This document shows positions 44,763 to 57,907 of a stretch of 64,000 nt of DNA, piece by piece; within the stretch, counting starts at the first letter, position 1, and each line of letters begins with the position of its first letter. Location of the stretch: positions 193,037,276-193,101,275 of the forward strand of contig NC_134087.1 in NCBI RefSeq assembly GCF_000715075.1, in the 5' to 3' direction. The notes below the pieces were generated by a model. The model was not told the DNA's origin. It saw nothing but the letters and a program-made list of their open reading frames with translations, and did not search any database. The position numbers were made by a program, and so were the translations under genes. The DNA comes from Nicotiana tabacum. Taxonomy: Eukaryota > Streptophyta > Magnoliopsida > Solanales > Solanaceae.

Positions 44763-46406
44763 ATGACAGACGTCAACGGAATTGAGTTGGTTGATACTGG
44801 TGCCCAAAAGCAATTGGTTGAACAATACACTAGGTTGGTTGAAGAGGTAAGGATGTTAAGACAACACATGATAGACATATACCAGACTTGGATGACTGGT
44901 AAGACACCACTCCCGCTACCACCTAGCTTTCTAGATGCCACCCTCACCCAAGCTCAGGTCATAGTGTTAGATGATCCACCATATTCTCCAGATTTTTCCG
45001 CTTATCACAGCCTTCCCAACCTCCCTAGTAGCTCCATCATTTGTCCTCCAGCAACATTTCTCGAAAATAGCACTCATGTCATACCCACTACCTCCACCAT
45101 CACAACTTCTCAACAAACTTTCCCTCATAGGTCCAACAGTTAACACAAGTTCCAACCTCTTGATGTCCAATACTACTCCTCAGAGTTGGTCCACAAGGTC
45201 CCGGACTTATACAATTATAGCCCTTGGAATGAGCCTCATTTTGAAAATGAAAAGTTCACAGATAAAGAAGAGCGAGATGAGATATCCAGAAAGCAGAAAG
45301 GTATAAAATAATCCTTAAAGAACATGCAAGGGATGTGAAATAAGATTAACATGTCTTACAATGACTTGTGTATGTTTCCTAATATTCATCTGCCCGCAGG
45401 GTTTGAAATGCCAAAGTTTAACTTGTATGACAGGCATGGAGATCCAGTAGCCCATCTGAAGGGTTATTGCAGTGAAATGAGAAGTGTTGGCGAGAAAAAT
45501 GAGTTGCTGATGGCGTATTTCAGTGAGAGATTGAGTGGGGTAGCTTTGGAATGGTATACTCGCCAAGATGTCAGTAAGTGGTATGCATAGATGCCATGGC
45601 TCAAGATTTTGTTCGACACTTTCAGTACAATATAGACATTATTCCAGATCTCTCCTCCCTATCTAAGATGGAAAAGAAACCCAAGGAAAGTTTTAGGGAG
45701 TTTGGGCTCAAATAGAAGGAACAACCTGCTTGGGTCAATCTCCCGATAGATGAAAGAAGAAATGGTTAAGCTCTACAAGCTCAGGGACCCACCCACTTTA
45801 GTCATTTGATCCCGGCTTTAAGCAAACCTTTCAATAATGTGGTAAAAATAGGGGAGATGATAGAAGAAGGAATCAAGTCAGGCAAAATCATGAGCTATTC
45901 TGCATTGAAAGGTACTACAGAAGACATCCAGAACATCTCAGTAAGTTTTGGTGGAAGAAAGAGAAATAAAAAAGATGTTGTTGAGCCCCACCAATGACAA
46001 GATACAGTGGGCGTTCGTGTTCAACGGTTTCAGCCTCAACATCGACCCCATGAATATCCCCGTACTCCAGATAATCCTCTCTAATGCTATTTTTCTCCAC
46101 AAAATCTTCCCAAAGTCATACCTCATCTTCTCAGTACTCTATCCACAATGCACCGCCATATGCTCCACATCCACAAGACCCTGCAATGGCCTGCACCACC
46201 TCCATAAATGTCTTACCCACCTCTACAAGCATATCAACCACCTCCCCGCAAGAGGTTCCAACCGAGGCCAGAGTACAAAATGAAAAGGCAACAACAAAAG
46301 GAAAAGTCTATCACTCCTATTGGAGAATCATATGCCAGTTTGTTCCAAAAGTTGAGGCAATTGGATATGTTGAAGCCGATTTAGATAAAAATATCGAACC
46401 CCCTTC
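44763..46406 (+). pseudogene. Gypsy gag remnant (Tat-like)
   Basis: Broken gag. It opens at ATG 44,763 (coiled N-terminus QLVEQYTRLVEEVRMLRQ, then a proline-rich part to 45,143). The core appears in other frames: GFEMPKFNLYDRHGDPVAHL and LERLSGVALEWYTRQD-like words at 45,400-45,590. Later pieces (45,800-46,360) include VVKIGEMIEEGIKSGK and an ITPIGESYASLF-like segment. At least four frame changes and stops. It ends where a hAT terminus begins at 46,407. Related to, but clearly different from, the gag at 59.5-61.5 kb. Confidence 0.75.
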
Positions 46407-46925
46407 CAGGGGCGGCTTAATACTATTGGGGGCCTAAAGACAAACTTCCATAAGAGGCCTTTAATTATTTTTTTATAATAAAAAATTTGTCATATGTCTT
46501 ATTTATTTAAAATATAATTTTCTAGCTTTTTCAGATGCAAAAAAGCAGCCCGGTGAACTAAGCTCCCACTATGTACGGGGTCCGAGGAAGGGCTGGACCA
46601 CAAGGATCTACTTTTTCAGATGCAAAATTATGAATATTTATTTTATAATCAATTTCTTCTAATAATTATTTTTCAATTGATAATATAGTTAATCTATTTA
46701 ATCTTTTGCGCCATGGTTGATCTTAAGTAAGATTTTATCATTTTTAATTTAAAAAACTTCTTTCAAAGTTTTAGTTTGTGGTCGAGGACCACCCGAAACA
46801 ACTGTTACCATTATTCTATATGCAATATAAGCATTTGAAAAAGAATCAAATCTTTTTATTGAATTGAGTATATCAATTAGAGTACTATCATATCTTTTTT
46901 TGGGGATTGTATCAAAGATTCAACT
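46407..46925 (+). mobile_element. hAT element left end, truncated
   Basis: Starts with the terminus CAGGGGCGGCTTAATA followed by GGGGGCCTAAAGACAAA, typical of ZMYM1-like hAT elements. It contains the N-terminal-side interior but no transposase frame and no right terminus. A short SINE fragment sits inside. Confidence 0.6.
46543..46610 (-). mobile_element. 68-bp Au-type SINE fragment with perfect 17-bp duplication
   Basis: On the minus strand this reads CCTTGTGGTCCAGCCC through GTTCACCGGGCTGC to a T-run: the SINE 3' end only. It is flanked by CTTTTTCAGATGCAAAA on both sides (46,526-46,542 and 46,611-46,627), a perfect 17-bp target duplication, so this is a truncated insertion event, not later decay. 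Confidence 0.85.
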
Positions 46926-47435
46926 TTTTTTCCCAAAAGTAACCGGGAGTTTGGTAGTATACCTCAGTAATGATAAATGATAAATTGAAGTAAGAATTAT
47001 GGTATAGTATGACCTACGTAGATGCAGTAAAGTTATACAAATGGATAACCAGGTCTATGAAATAAGATGTAGCCATCTTCGCAAGTTCTACAAAGTACCG
47101 AGCGAAGAACTTCGGTACACCTATAGATGCCCAGAGAGGCATCCTATTAAGCCTTGTATATGTTTACAAAGTAAGGCCTAGATATTGGCTAAAAGCTAGA
47201 GGAAAAAGAAGAAAAAAGTCGCATAGGCATACTTACAAGGTCAGTATCGTAGAGGCTGCATGACAAAAGGTAGCAACAATTACGAAATTGGAAGGAATTC
47301 AATCACAAGTCATGGCGTGGGAAAGAGGCCTAAATGACAAGGAGAGTATTAAGGTATTCACAAGAGCATTAAGTGATGAAAATGATAAGAGCATCAATCA
47401 ACATTCGAGGACGAATATTCCAAAAGGGGGAATGA
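46926..47435 (+). pseudogene. 3' internal end of an LTR element (family X), plus strand
   Basis: Matches, in inverted orientation, 51,443-51,990 of the nested element: words such as GTACCGAGCGAAGAACTTCGG and AAGTAACCGGGAGTTTGGTA recur there. It ends in the polypurine stretch CAAAAGGGGGAATGA directly before an LTR. A frame resembling SSTKYRTKNFGMPIDVQRDI is readable in the partner copy but broken here. The left limit is set by the hAT remnant. Confidence 0.6.
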
Positions 47436-48749
47436 TGTTACGCCCCACAATATTAAGATGATGTTATGCCTTGCAGTATTACATTACGATGATGTTACGC
47501 TTTGCAGTATTAAACAATGACGATGTTGCACCCTGTAGTATTGTACGTTGGATTTGTCATAAGGTAATTGACATCAGTCCAAGGAAAAGATTATTTGGAG
47601 ATTATAAGGATTATGCTATTTCAAACAAGTGATGAGTAAGTTCGTGAAGGCGAGAGAGGAAGCAAGTCAAAGAAAATGAATTTTCGTCCAAGTTTGGCAT
47701 GTTGGGATAAAATACGGGCCGAGCGTTAATACTCAATATTTATGGACTAATACCATACAAGGTACCATATGACCATGTCAATATGATGTATAAAGTGTAT
47801 TAAAAATAAGTAGAATTTTAAGTAATTTGAGATAATTCTTAATTATGTGAGTAATTGGTTAATTATCGGGTAGCGGGATAATATCTAATTAATTATTAAT
47901 TATAGGATAAGATTAAAAAACCCTCCCCCACCCCATGTGGCAGCAAGCCACCACCCAAACCAAATAACTCATTAGTCATGTTGGGTATGTGGCAATTTAA
48001 GGTGCTAATTACAATACACCTCATACTAATATTTTCAATGCAAAAGTACTACAATTACACATTAGCTCAAAGAGATTTCTTACAAATCTTCAACTAATCC
48101 TTACCATCAGCAACAACTTAATAATGCGAAGCTTTCATCTTTCAATAACGTGAGGTTGCATTATTCAATAACGTGAGCTTTCAAGAGTTGAGTAACCTAC
48201 ATTTCATGGATTTTCAAGAATTTAGTAATATAAGCTTTCATGAATTTTCAAGAATTCAGTAATGTAAGCTTTCATGGATCTTCAAGAATTCAAAAACGTG
48301 AGATTTCATAGCATCTTAAGCAACGTGAGATTTTGCAATTATAAGGGAGTACGGTGCAATCTTTCTCAAGAATACGAATTTTCCCCTGCTTCGATCCGCC
48401 ACTACGTGTTGTCGTAATCAACAGGTGTTAAAGGGATTGTCAAATGAATCGGTTTAGGTATGTTAAAGTTATTCCTCCTTTCTTTTTGGCATGAGCTATA
48501 CGACACGAACGAAATGAGCAAATGCACAACTTCCATAAATGACTCTATCCATAGAAGTATTAGAGATGCCTATATTCTTGAATTCCCATGTGTCATATTA
48601 TTCTATCATCTGTTCATGGGTCTTAGAAAATACGTAAGTTGATTCAATAGCATAATGGTCTTATGGTGCTCCGAAAGATTTTATTGACGTACTTCTCATG
48701 CATTGCATTCATGTACATTGACCCATGAACAGATGACATTATATTACGC

Positions 48750-48787
<38 letters not shown>

Positions 48788-48809
48788 TGTATATATGTAT
48801 GTATGTATG

Positions 48810-48840
<31 letters not shown>

Positions 48841-49307
48841 ATGAGATATGTGAAAAGGTTACGACGTTATATACGCACCACCACCTGAACAACTGGTATA
48901 CATTGATGATTTTGCCCACAGTGTCCAAGATTATATGATGGGATGCCCTCAGAGGCTTGATGATGTTATGAACACATGTACCTATGCACAACATGATATT
49001 CATACGCATATGCATGACACTATAATTATTTCATGATTTACAGAGTTATCCAGACTTACAGGTTGATTTATTTACTCTATATTTCTTCCATGTCTATTAT
49101 GTACTTATTTATATGCCTTACATACTTGGTTTATTATTCGTACTGATGTCTTTTTTGCCTGAGGATGCTGTGTTTTATCCCCGTAGGTCCCGATAGACAG
49201 TTCGAGAGCCCTCCAAGTAGGCTATCAGCTCAGCGAAAGAGTTGGTGCGCTCCATTTGCTTCAGAGTTGCTTGTTTGGTTAGTATGATTTAGACATGTAT
49301 TGTTTGG
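47436..49307 (+). repeat. 3' LTR (family X), first part, interrupted
   Basis: Begins TGTTACGCCCCACAATATTA after a polypurine tract. The first 100 bp is a small array of TGTTACGCCNNGCAGTATTA units. A segment at 48,120-48,330 with repeated AACGTGAGNTTTCA words is not found in the two LTR copies of the nested element, so this is a different subfamily. It stops at GTTTGG, where the inverted element begins; its 3' end resumes at 57,908. Confidence 0.75.
48751..48840. repeat. (TA)n and (ATGT)n microsatellites
   Basis: About 17 TA repeats followed by ATGT/ATGTAT repeats inside the family X LTR. The equivalent place in the other LTR copies (50,045-50,220, 56,740-56,780) has shorter TATACATA runs. 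Confidence 0.9.
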
Positions 49308-51442
49308 TGTCACGAACCAAATCGATGGGCCGTGACAGGCACCCAATACCTTAATCAACTAAGTACCAATATAACGTATCTTTTCATGTCATACTATCAT
49401 AAATAATTGAGCCGGAGAGGAACAGGTAATACCAACTTATACATAAGACATATGAGCCTCTAAGACCAAATAACTACTTGAACACTGAACATATGCCAAC
49501 AAGGCCATACGATCTTTTATGTACATGACATATGTCTACAAGCCTCTAAGAATACATAATTTTCATAAAGGTCGGGACAGATTCCCGCCATACCAAACAA
49601 TACACATCTAACTTATACTAACCAAACAAGCAACTTCGAAGCAAATGAAGCGCACCAACATCTTCCGCTGAGCTGATAGCCTACTTGGAGGGCTCTCGAC
49701 CTGTCTATCGGGACCTTCAGGCATGAAACACAGTGTCCCTAGGCAAAAAGGGACGTCAAAACGAATAATATACTGAGTATGTAAGGCACTTAAATAAGTA
49801 CATAACAGACATAGAGGAAATATTTAGTAAATGACTCCACTTGTAAGTCTGGATAACTTTGTAAATTATGAAATAATAGTAGTGTCATGCATATACGTAT
49901 GAATGTCATGTCGTGCATAGGTACATGTTTCATAACATCATCAGCCTCTGAGGGAGTCCCATTATATCATCTTGGCCACTATGGGCATCAACGTATACCA
50001 GCTGATCAGGTGGTGGTACGTATATAACTCCATAATCTTTCCCATATCCCATATACATATATATGCATATATAACGCCATTTGAATACATACATATAATG
50101 GGAAAATATCAACATATACCAACTGATCAGGTGGTGGTGCGTATATAATGCCATAACTTTTTCCATATCCCATATACATACATATATAATACATATATAC
50201 GCGTATATAATGTCATCTGGTCATGGGTCAATGTACATGAATGCAATGCATGAAAAGTACGTTAATAAAATCTCTTGGAGTGTCATAAGACCATTATGAC
50301 TTTGAATAATATCATGAAGTAAACCTTTTTTTTTCAACTTGCATATTTTTCTGAGACCCATGAACATATGATAGAATAATATGACACATGGAGAATCAAG
50401 AACATAAACATCTCTAATAATTCTATGAATAGAGTCATTTATGGGAATTGTGCATTTGCACATTTCGTTTGTGCCGTATGGATCATGCCAAAAGAAAGAA
50501 GTGATAGCCTTAACATACCTGAGCCGATTTTCTTAACAATCCTTTTAACACACACCAATTGCGACGAAACACGTAACAATGGATCGAAGTAGGGAAGAAT
50601 CCGTATGATATTCTTGAGAAAGATTTCACCGTACTCCCTTATAATCATAAAATCCCGTTGCTATTATGATAAATAGTTTCGTATGAATTTTTGTTGAAGA
50701 ACACACGTTACATTTGTAACATTATCTTACTGAAGCTAGCTTTGAATTGTAGAGATTGAAAATGAAGTAAAAAGCTCTCTTTAGTCTTTTGAGTGTGGGG
50801 CCCACTTGTTTGCTTAGTTAGCCAAAGACTTCTCCATGTTTTGCCACCTTATAATGTGACTTAAGAGTCACTTATTTGGGCTATAAAATCAGGACACCTT
50901 GGATGCCACATTAGGAGATTAATCATGCTTATCCAATAACTTAATTAATTCTTTAATTAATTCCTTAATTAATTTGCTAATCCCCCATTACCCAATAATT
51001 AACCAATTATCCATATAATCAAGAATTATCTCACATTATCATCATGGCCATATGGTACCTTGTATGGTACATGTAAATATCGGGTATTAACGCTCGACCC
51101 GAATTTTATCCCAACATGCCAAACTTGGATGAAAATTCATTTTCTTTGACTTGCTTCCCCTCTCACCTTCATGAATTTACTCATAAATTGTTTGAAATAG
51201 TATAATACTTATAATCTTCAAATAATCATTTCCTTGGACTGATGTCAATGAACTTATGACAAATTCAACGTACAATACTACAGGGTGCAATATCGTCGTA
51301 ATTTAATACTGCGAAGCGTAACATCATCGTAATGTAATACTGCAAGGCATAACATCCTCGTAATAAAATACTACAAGACGTAACATAATCGTAATATAAT
51401 ACCGCAGGACGTAATATCGATGTAATATTGCGGGACGTAACT
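49308..51442 (-). repeat. 3' LTR of nested family X element
   Basis: On the plus strand begins TGTCACGAACCAAATCGATG and ends GGGACGTAACT. About 2.1 kb. It closely parallels 55,969-57,907 throughout, including a region near 50,020-50,190 where a CAACNTATACCANCTGATCAG block is duplicated, which the 5' copy has once. Confidence 0.82.
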
Positions 51443-54400
51443 TCATTCCCCCCTTTGGAACATTCGTCCTCAAATGTTGACTGATGCTCTTATCATTTTC
51501 ATAACTTATAGCTCTTGTGAATACCTTAATACTCTCCTCGTCATTTAGGTAGTTGTTTTGTGAACAAATCAAAGTCTAGGGTATTCCTACCTGTAGGTCT
51601 CTTTCTTATACCACATCCTGTGATCGGGATTCTTCCAATCTCGTAACTCTTGTTACCTTCTGTCATGGAGCCTGTATGCCTTTTTCCTTGTATGTACGCC
51701 TATGTGACTCTTTTTTTTTCCTCCAGCTTTTAGCCAACCTCTAGGCCTCACTTGGTAAACATATATAGAGCTTGATAAGATGTCCCTCTGGACATCTATG
51801 GGCATACCAAAATTCTTCGTTCGGTACTTTGTTGAACTCACGAATATTACTACACCTTATTTTGTTCATCCATCAGTTTGACTTTACTGCACCTAGGTGG
51901 GTCATACTATACCATAACTCTTACCTCAATTTATCCTTATTGAGGTCTGCTACCAACTCCCGGTTACTTTTGTTGCTTATCCCATATGTATAAATCCAAG
52001 TCTTTTAATGATCCCTCATTACTGTTTATCTTAAGAATGACAGCCTAATCGTATCTCATACTTTATGACTTTTGTCCATCCATCGTTGATTCACCTCAAT
52101 ATTGATCTACAATTTACCACTGATAACTTGGAACTTCTTACGTAATCACTAGGGCTCACGTGGTATTGAGGAACATTTGAAGTGATTTTCCTGAACCACC
52201 TGGGGACGATACTGTACCTCCATAACTGTATTTCCTAGCATCCCAATGTGATTCACCTTATGTGAGTACATTAATCCCGTACAATTCACGAATCCTTTTC
52301 TTCAAATCATTGCTCAATCGAAGGCCCAAACGTAATCCTTTATCTATCACAATACATCCTCATCTATTACTAGGGCAACATTCCATCTCTTCTAAATGCT
52401 ATTAGTCTTAGACTCCTTTGAGTTCATTTAGGCTATACTGAGCTTTCTATGACTTAGAGAAACCATTAGCTCGGTTGTTTTCATGGGTTTAATCCCAAGG
52501 ACTTATCTATTCTCGTCACTTTCTCACTCGCCCTTTCGTATCATTACTCTTGACTTCCTAAAACCTTCTCGCTTTGCCATACTTAAGCTTGCGACCTACC
52601 CATATTTATTTATATTACTCGCAACCTTCCTTCAACTTGCTTGTATCATAGGTTTCCTTGTGTCCCTCTGGAACATCAAGCGAGACATCACATTGTCTCT
52701 AACTCTTCTTTATTGTCTTAATTAGCCTCCTTGATACCTAGAAACCATAGGCTATGAGATATGCCACTGACGATGCCGCTATCATTCCTGGATATTGACT
52801 CCCACGCTTCTAGCCTTCTATCCGAAGTATGGACTATTCACAACTTTCTGCATTTGAGTATCTCGTACGTTGTTTACCTTTACTTTACTTACTTAAAATC
52901 TCGCATCATATCTTCTATCTCCTTCATAACCTCCCTTCCACATAGGTATGATTCACACCACAACTTGAAGCTCTATTATAATACTACAATCTGGTGGGAG
53001 CTTCGTACTGACTTCTTATGAGGCTATTATTTTTTAACTAGCTTTATCATAGAGCCGTTATAGACTATGGTTGTTGTACTATCTCTCTCGTACCTCTGAT
53101 TTTAAGGGAGATTCTGCAATGTTCTCGATCACAATGTTTCTATTTTTCTGGGTCCAATAATCAAACTCCTGATTTACTTGGGTGATGTAACTCTTTAGTT
53201 TCCTCCTTCTTCTGATCGGCCTTTACGTCAGCTTAAGCAATCTTCCGATCTGTGGTTCCTAGTATTAGTTTTTCTATTTAGCCTTTCATGGGCACCGAGG
53301 AATATGCATGAATCAATCCTTTAATAATTTAATCCTTTATTTATTACCTGGGCTCAATTCTTTCTTTTAATGTATATTAGAATCTTCTACGGCTCTATAT
53401 GATGCATATAAAACTTCAAACCCTTAAGTGCGTTCATAACGTAACCAACTCTGGATCATTGATCGAATAATTTCTTTCGTTCCATCTTAGCTTTCTTTCA
53501 ACGTAAGCTATTACTTTTTCTGGTTTTTCTGCCCCTTGTGCCCATACTTAGATTATCTTAGTGCCCACACATGCCAGAGTTTTCATACAACTCATATGAT
53601 CTCGAATATTACTTTTAATTTTACTTCCCTTTTATTAGCCACGGTAGGTGCCACTTTCCTTTGGAGTGCTTACAATGTTGATGTGAGACTGTTGTTACAC
53701 GACCATTTCCTCTTAGGTCATTGTGCTTAAGTTGAAGCCTTCTTCCTTATTTCCTCAACTAGTCTTTCGTTGTAGAGCTTATTACTAACCTTTTGATGTC
53801 CTTCCTTGCCTATACTTATCCGTAGTTACCTTCATGCCCTTGTGCTTGTAGGGTTGCTTCTGAACTGACATTTTGATTTCCTTCCCAGTGGCACTTTCTT
53901 TTATCCCCATAACACTTATACGGTACCTTTAACTACCCCGAATCCTATTTGAATATATCTCAAGTATTGTAATGACATTACTGCGAGGCTGAATTCTCCA
54001 TGTTGGGGTTTACTACATTCATCTTGCATGATCTGCTGATTTGTCCATAACTTCTTGTCTAGTCATGACTAGGCTCTTACTGAATCAACTACTAATTACT
54101 CGTCGGCCCATTCTCATATCCATATTCTGCATAATCTTTCTTGGGTTATTTCCTTGTCTTAACTTACCTCACATGCTGGCTCCCTATCTATCAATAATAT
54201 CCCGGGCAGGAACCCTTACTTCCCCTTTTTTTTGACTTCGTGCTTATATAACGTCCTGGAATCATAGCATATCTGTAATATTTGGATAAGTGCTATTTCA
54301 TCCCTTTCTCATGTTTATCGCATTCTTCTTTTATCATTCCATATTCCCCCCTTTAGGGGAGTACTAAGACTTGGAACTATGACAACCTGCTTATAGATGC

Positions 54401-55968
54401 TTTTCCTCTTCATCTTTGGCGTCCTATCACATCATCGATGACCTTTACTAACTTGCGGTAATCTTTTTGTACCAAGGATAACAAAATTCCTCACTTGCGA
54501 TGGTGACATTTAGTATAACTAGCATATACAGTCGCTTAAGCTTAACTTTGCTCACATTGCTTGTTTTAGGGAAGTGTCTTCCTGAATGACCATTCTCTGA
54601 ATTTCTCATGAATCTTTTTCTGTTGTCCATTCTATTATTGCTAGCACGAAATCTGAAATTCTCATGATGTCGACAATTATCAAATCACTAAATCCCTAAT
54701 TTATGTTTACTTTATCTTGTTCACCAGCCTACACTGATCTCTATTATTCTAGGGTCTGGCTTTTCCTATTGGTAATCACGTTAGAGTCACGAACTTACTT
54801 CTTAAACTGAGGATATGACTTTATGGCCTATACTCTTTTGTTTTCCTAAGGCCTGCCACCTCTCGTCTCTTCATTCACTTGACTAGACTCTGTAATATTG
54901 TCATTTCTTCTTCTTCTTTTGTTTTCCTACCGTCGTTATCCATGTATCACACCTTATTCATAATGCTTCCTTATCTCTCTTCTCATTACTCTACTAATAT
55001 TTCTGCATATCCCTTTTCTTGTGAAAACTTCAACACGATATTCTTTCGTTTTTACCTCTCCCTGCTTCATTCTTCGGCTCTTTGGGTTGCTCAATGTCCT
55101 CACTCTACTAGGGACGAGAGTCACACTAAGGTAATATCCCATCCAGGCTTTTAGTGCCTATCTTTTGATTTTTTTTCACGCTAGTATTCACATCTAATCG
55201 TAATATTATAGAGTGCACCATCTGGGTGTCTTACAAGAAGATCTATTTGCACATTTTTAATACCCTTCAGAAATGTCAACTAACACAAATAATCCATTCA
55301 CCATTTTAGGTTACTCTAACCCCAGTCGGATCTTGATGTTCCGTCCTTTTCTTAAACTACACCTGTTAGTCCCCATAGGGCATAATTGAGATGGGTACGA
55401 CCAATTATACATACCTCTATTAATGTTAAATATAACTCAAAAAGCTTATATTCCTCTGCCTGGATTATAAACACTGTTAACCTTCATTAATTGAGCGCCT
55501 CGTACTCTTCTTCATCTTGCTTCTTTTGCTTGTTGAAACTTGTATTTATCTTTTGAATCTCTCATTGTCTTTCACCATTAAGGTGGATAGGTATTCTTGC
55601 CTTAAGGCTTCTTATCAGGAAGCTTACACCTTTCAGTACACCCATGATCTTCCAAAGACCTTACAATACTTATCGTAGGCATCATACAAAAACCCAATTC
55701 CTCTGACTCAGCTCTTCCACAACTATTTCTATTTCCAACCTTCTTTTCGGATGTAAGTATCATCTTATTACGAATAAAATAGAATTTCGGAATTTGAATT
55801 CTTATAAGTGAGCTCTACCACATGATCTTGAGTAAGAAGAAAGAGTGACAGTCCTAAATACCCTGTAACCTCCTGCTTATAAGTGTGGTATATGACACAC
55901 CCATAAGCAAGACTCTATTAGACACGGCTTGTAGACTCCCTAGGAGAGAACTGTTGTGATACTACTTT
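51443..55968 (-). other. Interior of nested family X element, no coding recognised
   Basis: Pyrimidine-rich on the plus strand, with stops throughout all frames. Short open stretches up to about 90 codons show no retroelement motifs. The only coding-like hint is a 62-codon minus-strand piece at 51,653-51,841. The primer site and polypurine tract lie at its two ends. Confidence 0.55.
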
Positions 55969-57907
55969 TGTCACGACCCAAACTGATGGGCCGTGACTGG
56001 CACCCGGTACCTTACTCAACTGAGTACCAACATAACGTATCTTTTCATGTAATACTATCATAAATAATTGAGCTGGAGAGGACGCCGTGAAATAGGTAGA
56101 ATACAACAGGTAATGCCAACTTATACATAAGACATATGGGCCTTTAAGACCAAAATAACCACTTGGACACTAAACATAAGCCGACAAGGCCATATGATCT
56201 TTTACATACATGACATCTATCTACAAGCCTCTAAGAATACATAACTTTCATATAGGTCGGTACAGAGTCCCGCCATACCAAACAATATACATCTAACTCA
56301 TACTAACCAAACAAGCAACTTTGAAGCAAATGGAGCGCACCAACATCTTCCGTTGAGCTAATAGCCTACTTGGAGGGCTCTTGACCTGTCTATCGGGACC
56401 TGTGGGCATGAAACGCAGGTTCCCCAGGCAAAAAGGGACGTCAGTACGAATAATTTACTGAGTATGTAAGGCACATAAATAAGTACATAATAGACATAGA
56501 GGAAATATAGAGTAAATGACTCCATCTATAAGTCTGGATAACTTTGTAAATCATGAAACAATTATAGTGCCATGCATATGCACATGAATGTCATGCCGTG
56601 CATAGGTACATGTTTCATAACATCATCAGCCTCTGAGGGCATCCTATCATATCATCTCGGCCACTGTAGGCAAAATCATCAACGTATACCAGCTGATCAG
56701 GTGGTGGTGCGTATATAACACCATATCCTTTCCCATATCCCATATACATATATATGCATACATATATACGCATATATAACTCCATCTGGTCATGGGTCAA
56801 TGCACATGAATGCAATGCATGAAACGTACCTTAATAAAATCTCTTGGAATGTCATAAGACCATAGTGCCTTTGAATAATATCATGAAGTAAACTTTTTTC
56901 AACTTACGTATTTTTCTGAGACCCATGATAAGATGATAGAATAATATGACACATGGGGAATCAAGAACATAAGCATATCTAATAATTCTATGAATAGAGT
57001 CATGTATGGGAATTGTGCATTTGCACGTTTCGTTTGTGTAGTATGGATCATGCCAAAAGAAAGAAGGGATAACCTTAATATACCTGGGCCGATTTTCTTG
57101 ACAATCCCTCTAACATACGTTAATTGCAACAATAACGTAACAACGGATCAATGTAGGAGAGAATCCGTATGATATTCTTGAGAATGATTGAACCGTACTC
57201 CCTTAAAATTGCAAAATCTCGTTGCTATTATGATAAATAGTTTTGTATGAATTTTTGTTGAAGAACACACGTTACATTTGTAACATTATCTTACTGAAGC
57301 TAGCTTTGAATTGTAGAGATTGAAAATGAAGTAAAAAGCTCTCTTTAGTCTTTTGGGTGTGGGACCCACTTGTTTGCTTAGTTGGCCAAAGACTCCTCCA
57401 TGTTTTGCCACCTTATAATGTGACTTAAGAGTTACTTATTTGGGCTGTAAAATCAGGACACCTTGGCTTCCACATTAGGAGATTAATCATCCTTATCCAA
57501 TAACTTAATTGATTCCTTAATTAATTTGCTAATCCCCCATTAACCAATAATTAACTAATTATCCACATAATCAAGAATTATCTCACATTACATAAAATAT
57601 TACTCACTTTTAATATACTTTATACATCTTACCATCATGGCCATATGGTACCTTGTATGGAACTTGTTCATAAATATCGGGTATTAACGCTCGACCCGAA
57701 TTTTATCCCAACATGCCAAACTTGGACGAAAATTCATTTTCTTTGACTTGCTTCCCCTCTCACCTTCATGAATTTACTCACACTTGTTTGAAATAGCATA
57801 ATCCTTATAATCTTCAAAAAATCATTTCCTTGGACTGATGTTAATTACCTTACGACAAATTCAATGTACAATACTACAGGGCGCAACATCGCCGTAATTT
57901 AATACTG
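55969..57907 (-). repeat. 5' LTR of nested family X element, outer end truncated
   Basis: On the plus strand begins TGTCACGACCCAAACTGATG. It follows the 3' LTR closely until AATTTAATACTG at 57,907, where about 130 bp of the outer end, including the TGTTACG array, is missing and the host LTR resumes. Confidence 0.8.

Larger units (their letters stand above)
49308..57907 (-). mobile_element. Nested family X LTR element, non-coding interior, minus strand
   Basis: Two long LTRs of the same family in minus orientation (49,308-51,442 and 55,969-57,907) enclose 4.5 kb. On the minus strand the 5' LTR is followed by AAAGTAGTATCACAACAG, a decayed version of the TGGTATCAGAGC primer site. The 3' LTR is preceded by CCAAAGGGGGGAATGA, a polypurine tract. 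I found no gag, RT or integrase motif in the interior (51,443-55,968). It is either a LARD-type non-autonomous element or too decayed to read. It sits inside an LTR of its own family. Confidence 0.75.

Noticed and set aside
48703..49015. Tyr/Ile-rich frames around the (TA)n and (ATGT)n repeats.
   Set aside because: Produced by microsatellite sequence inside an LTR.
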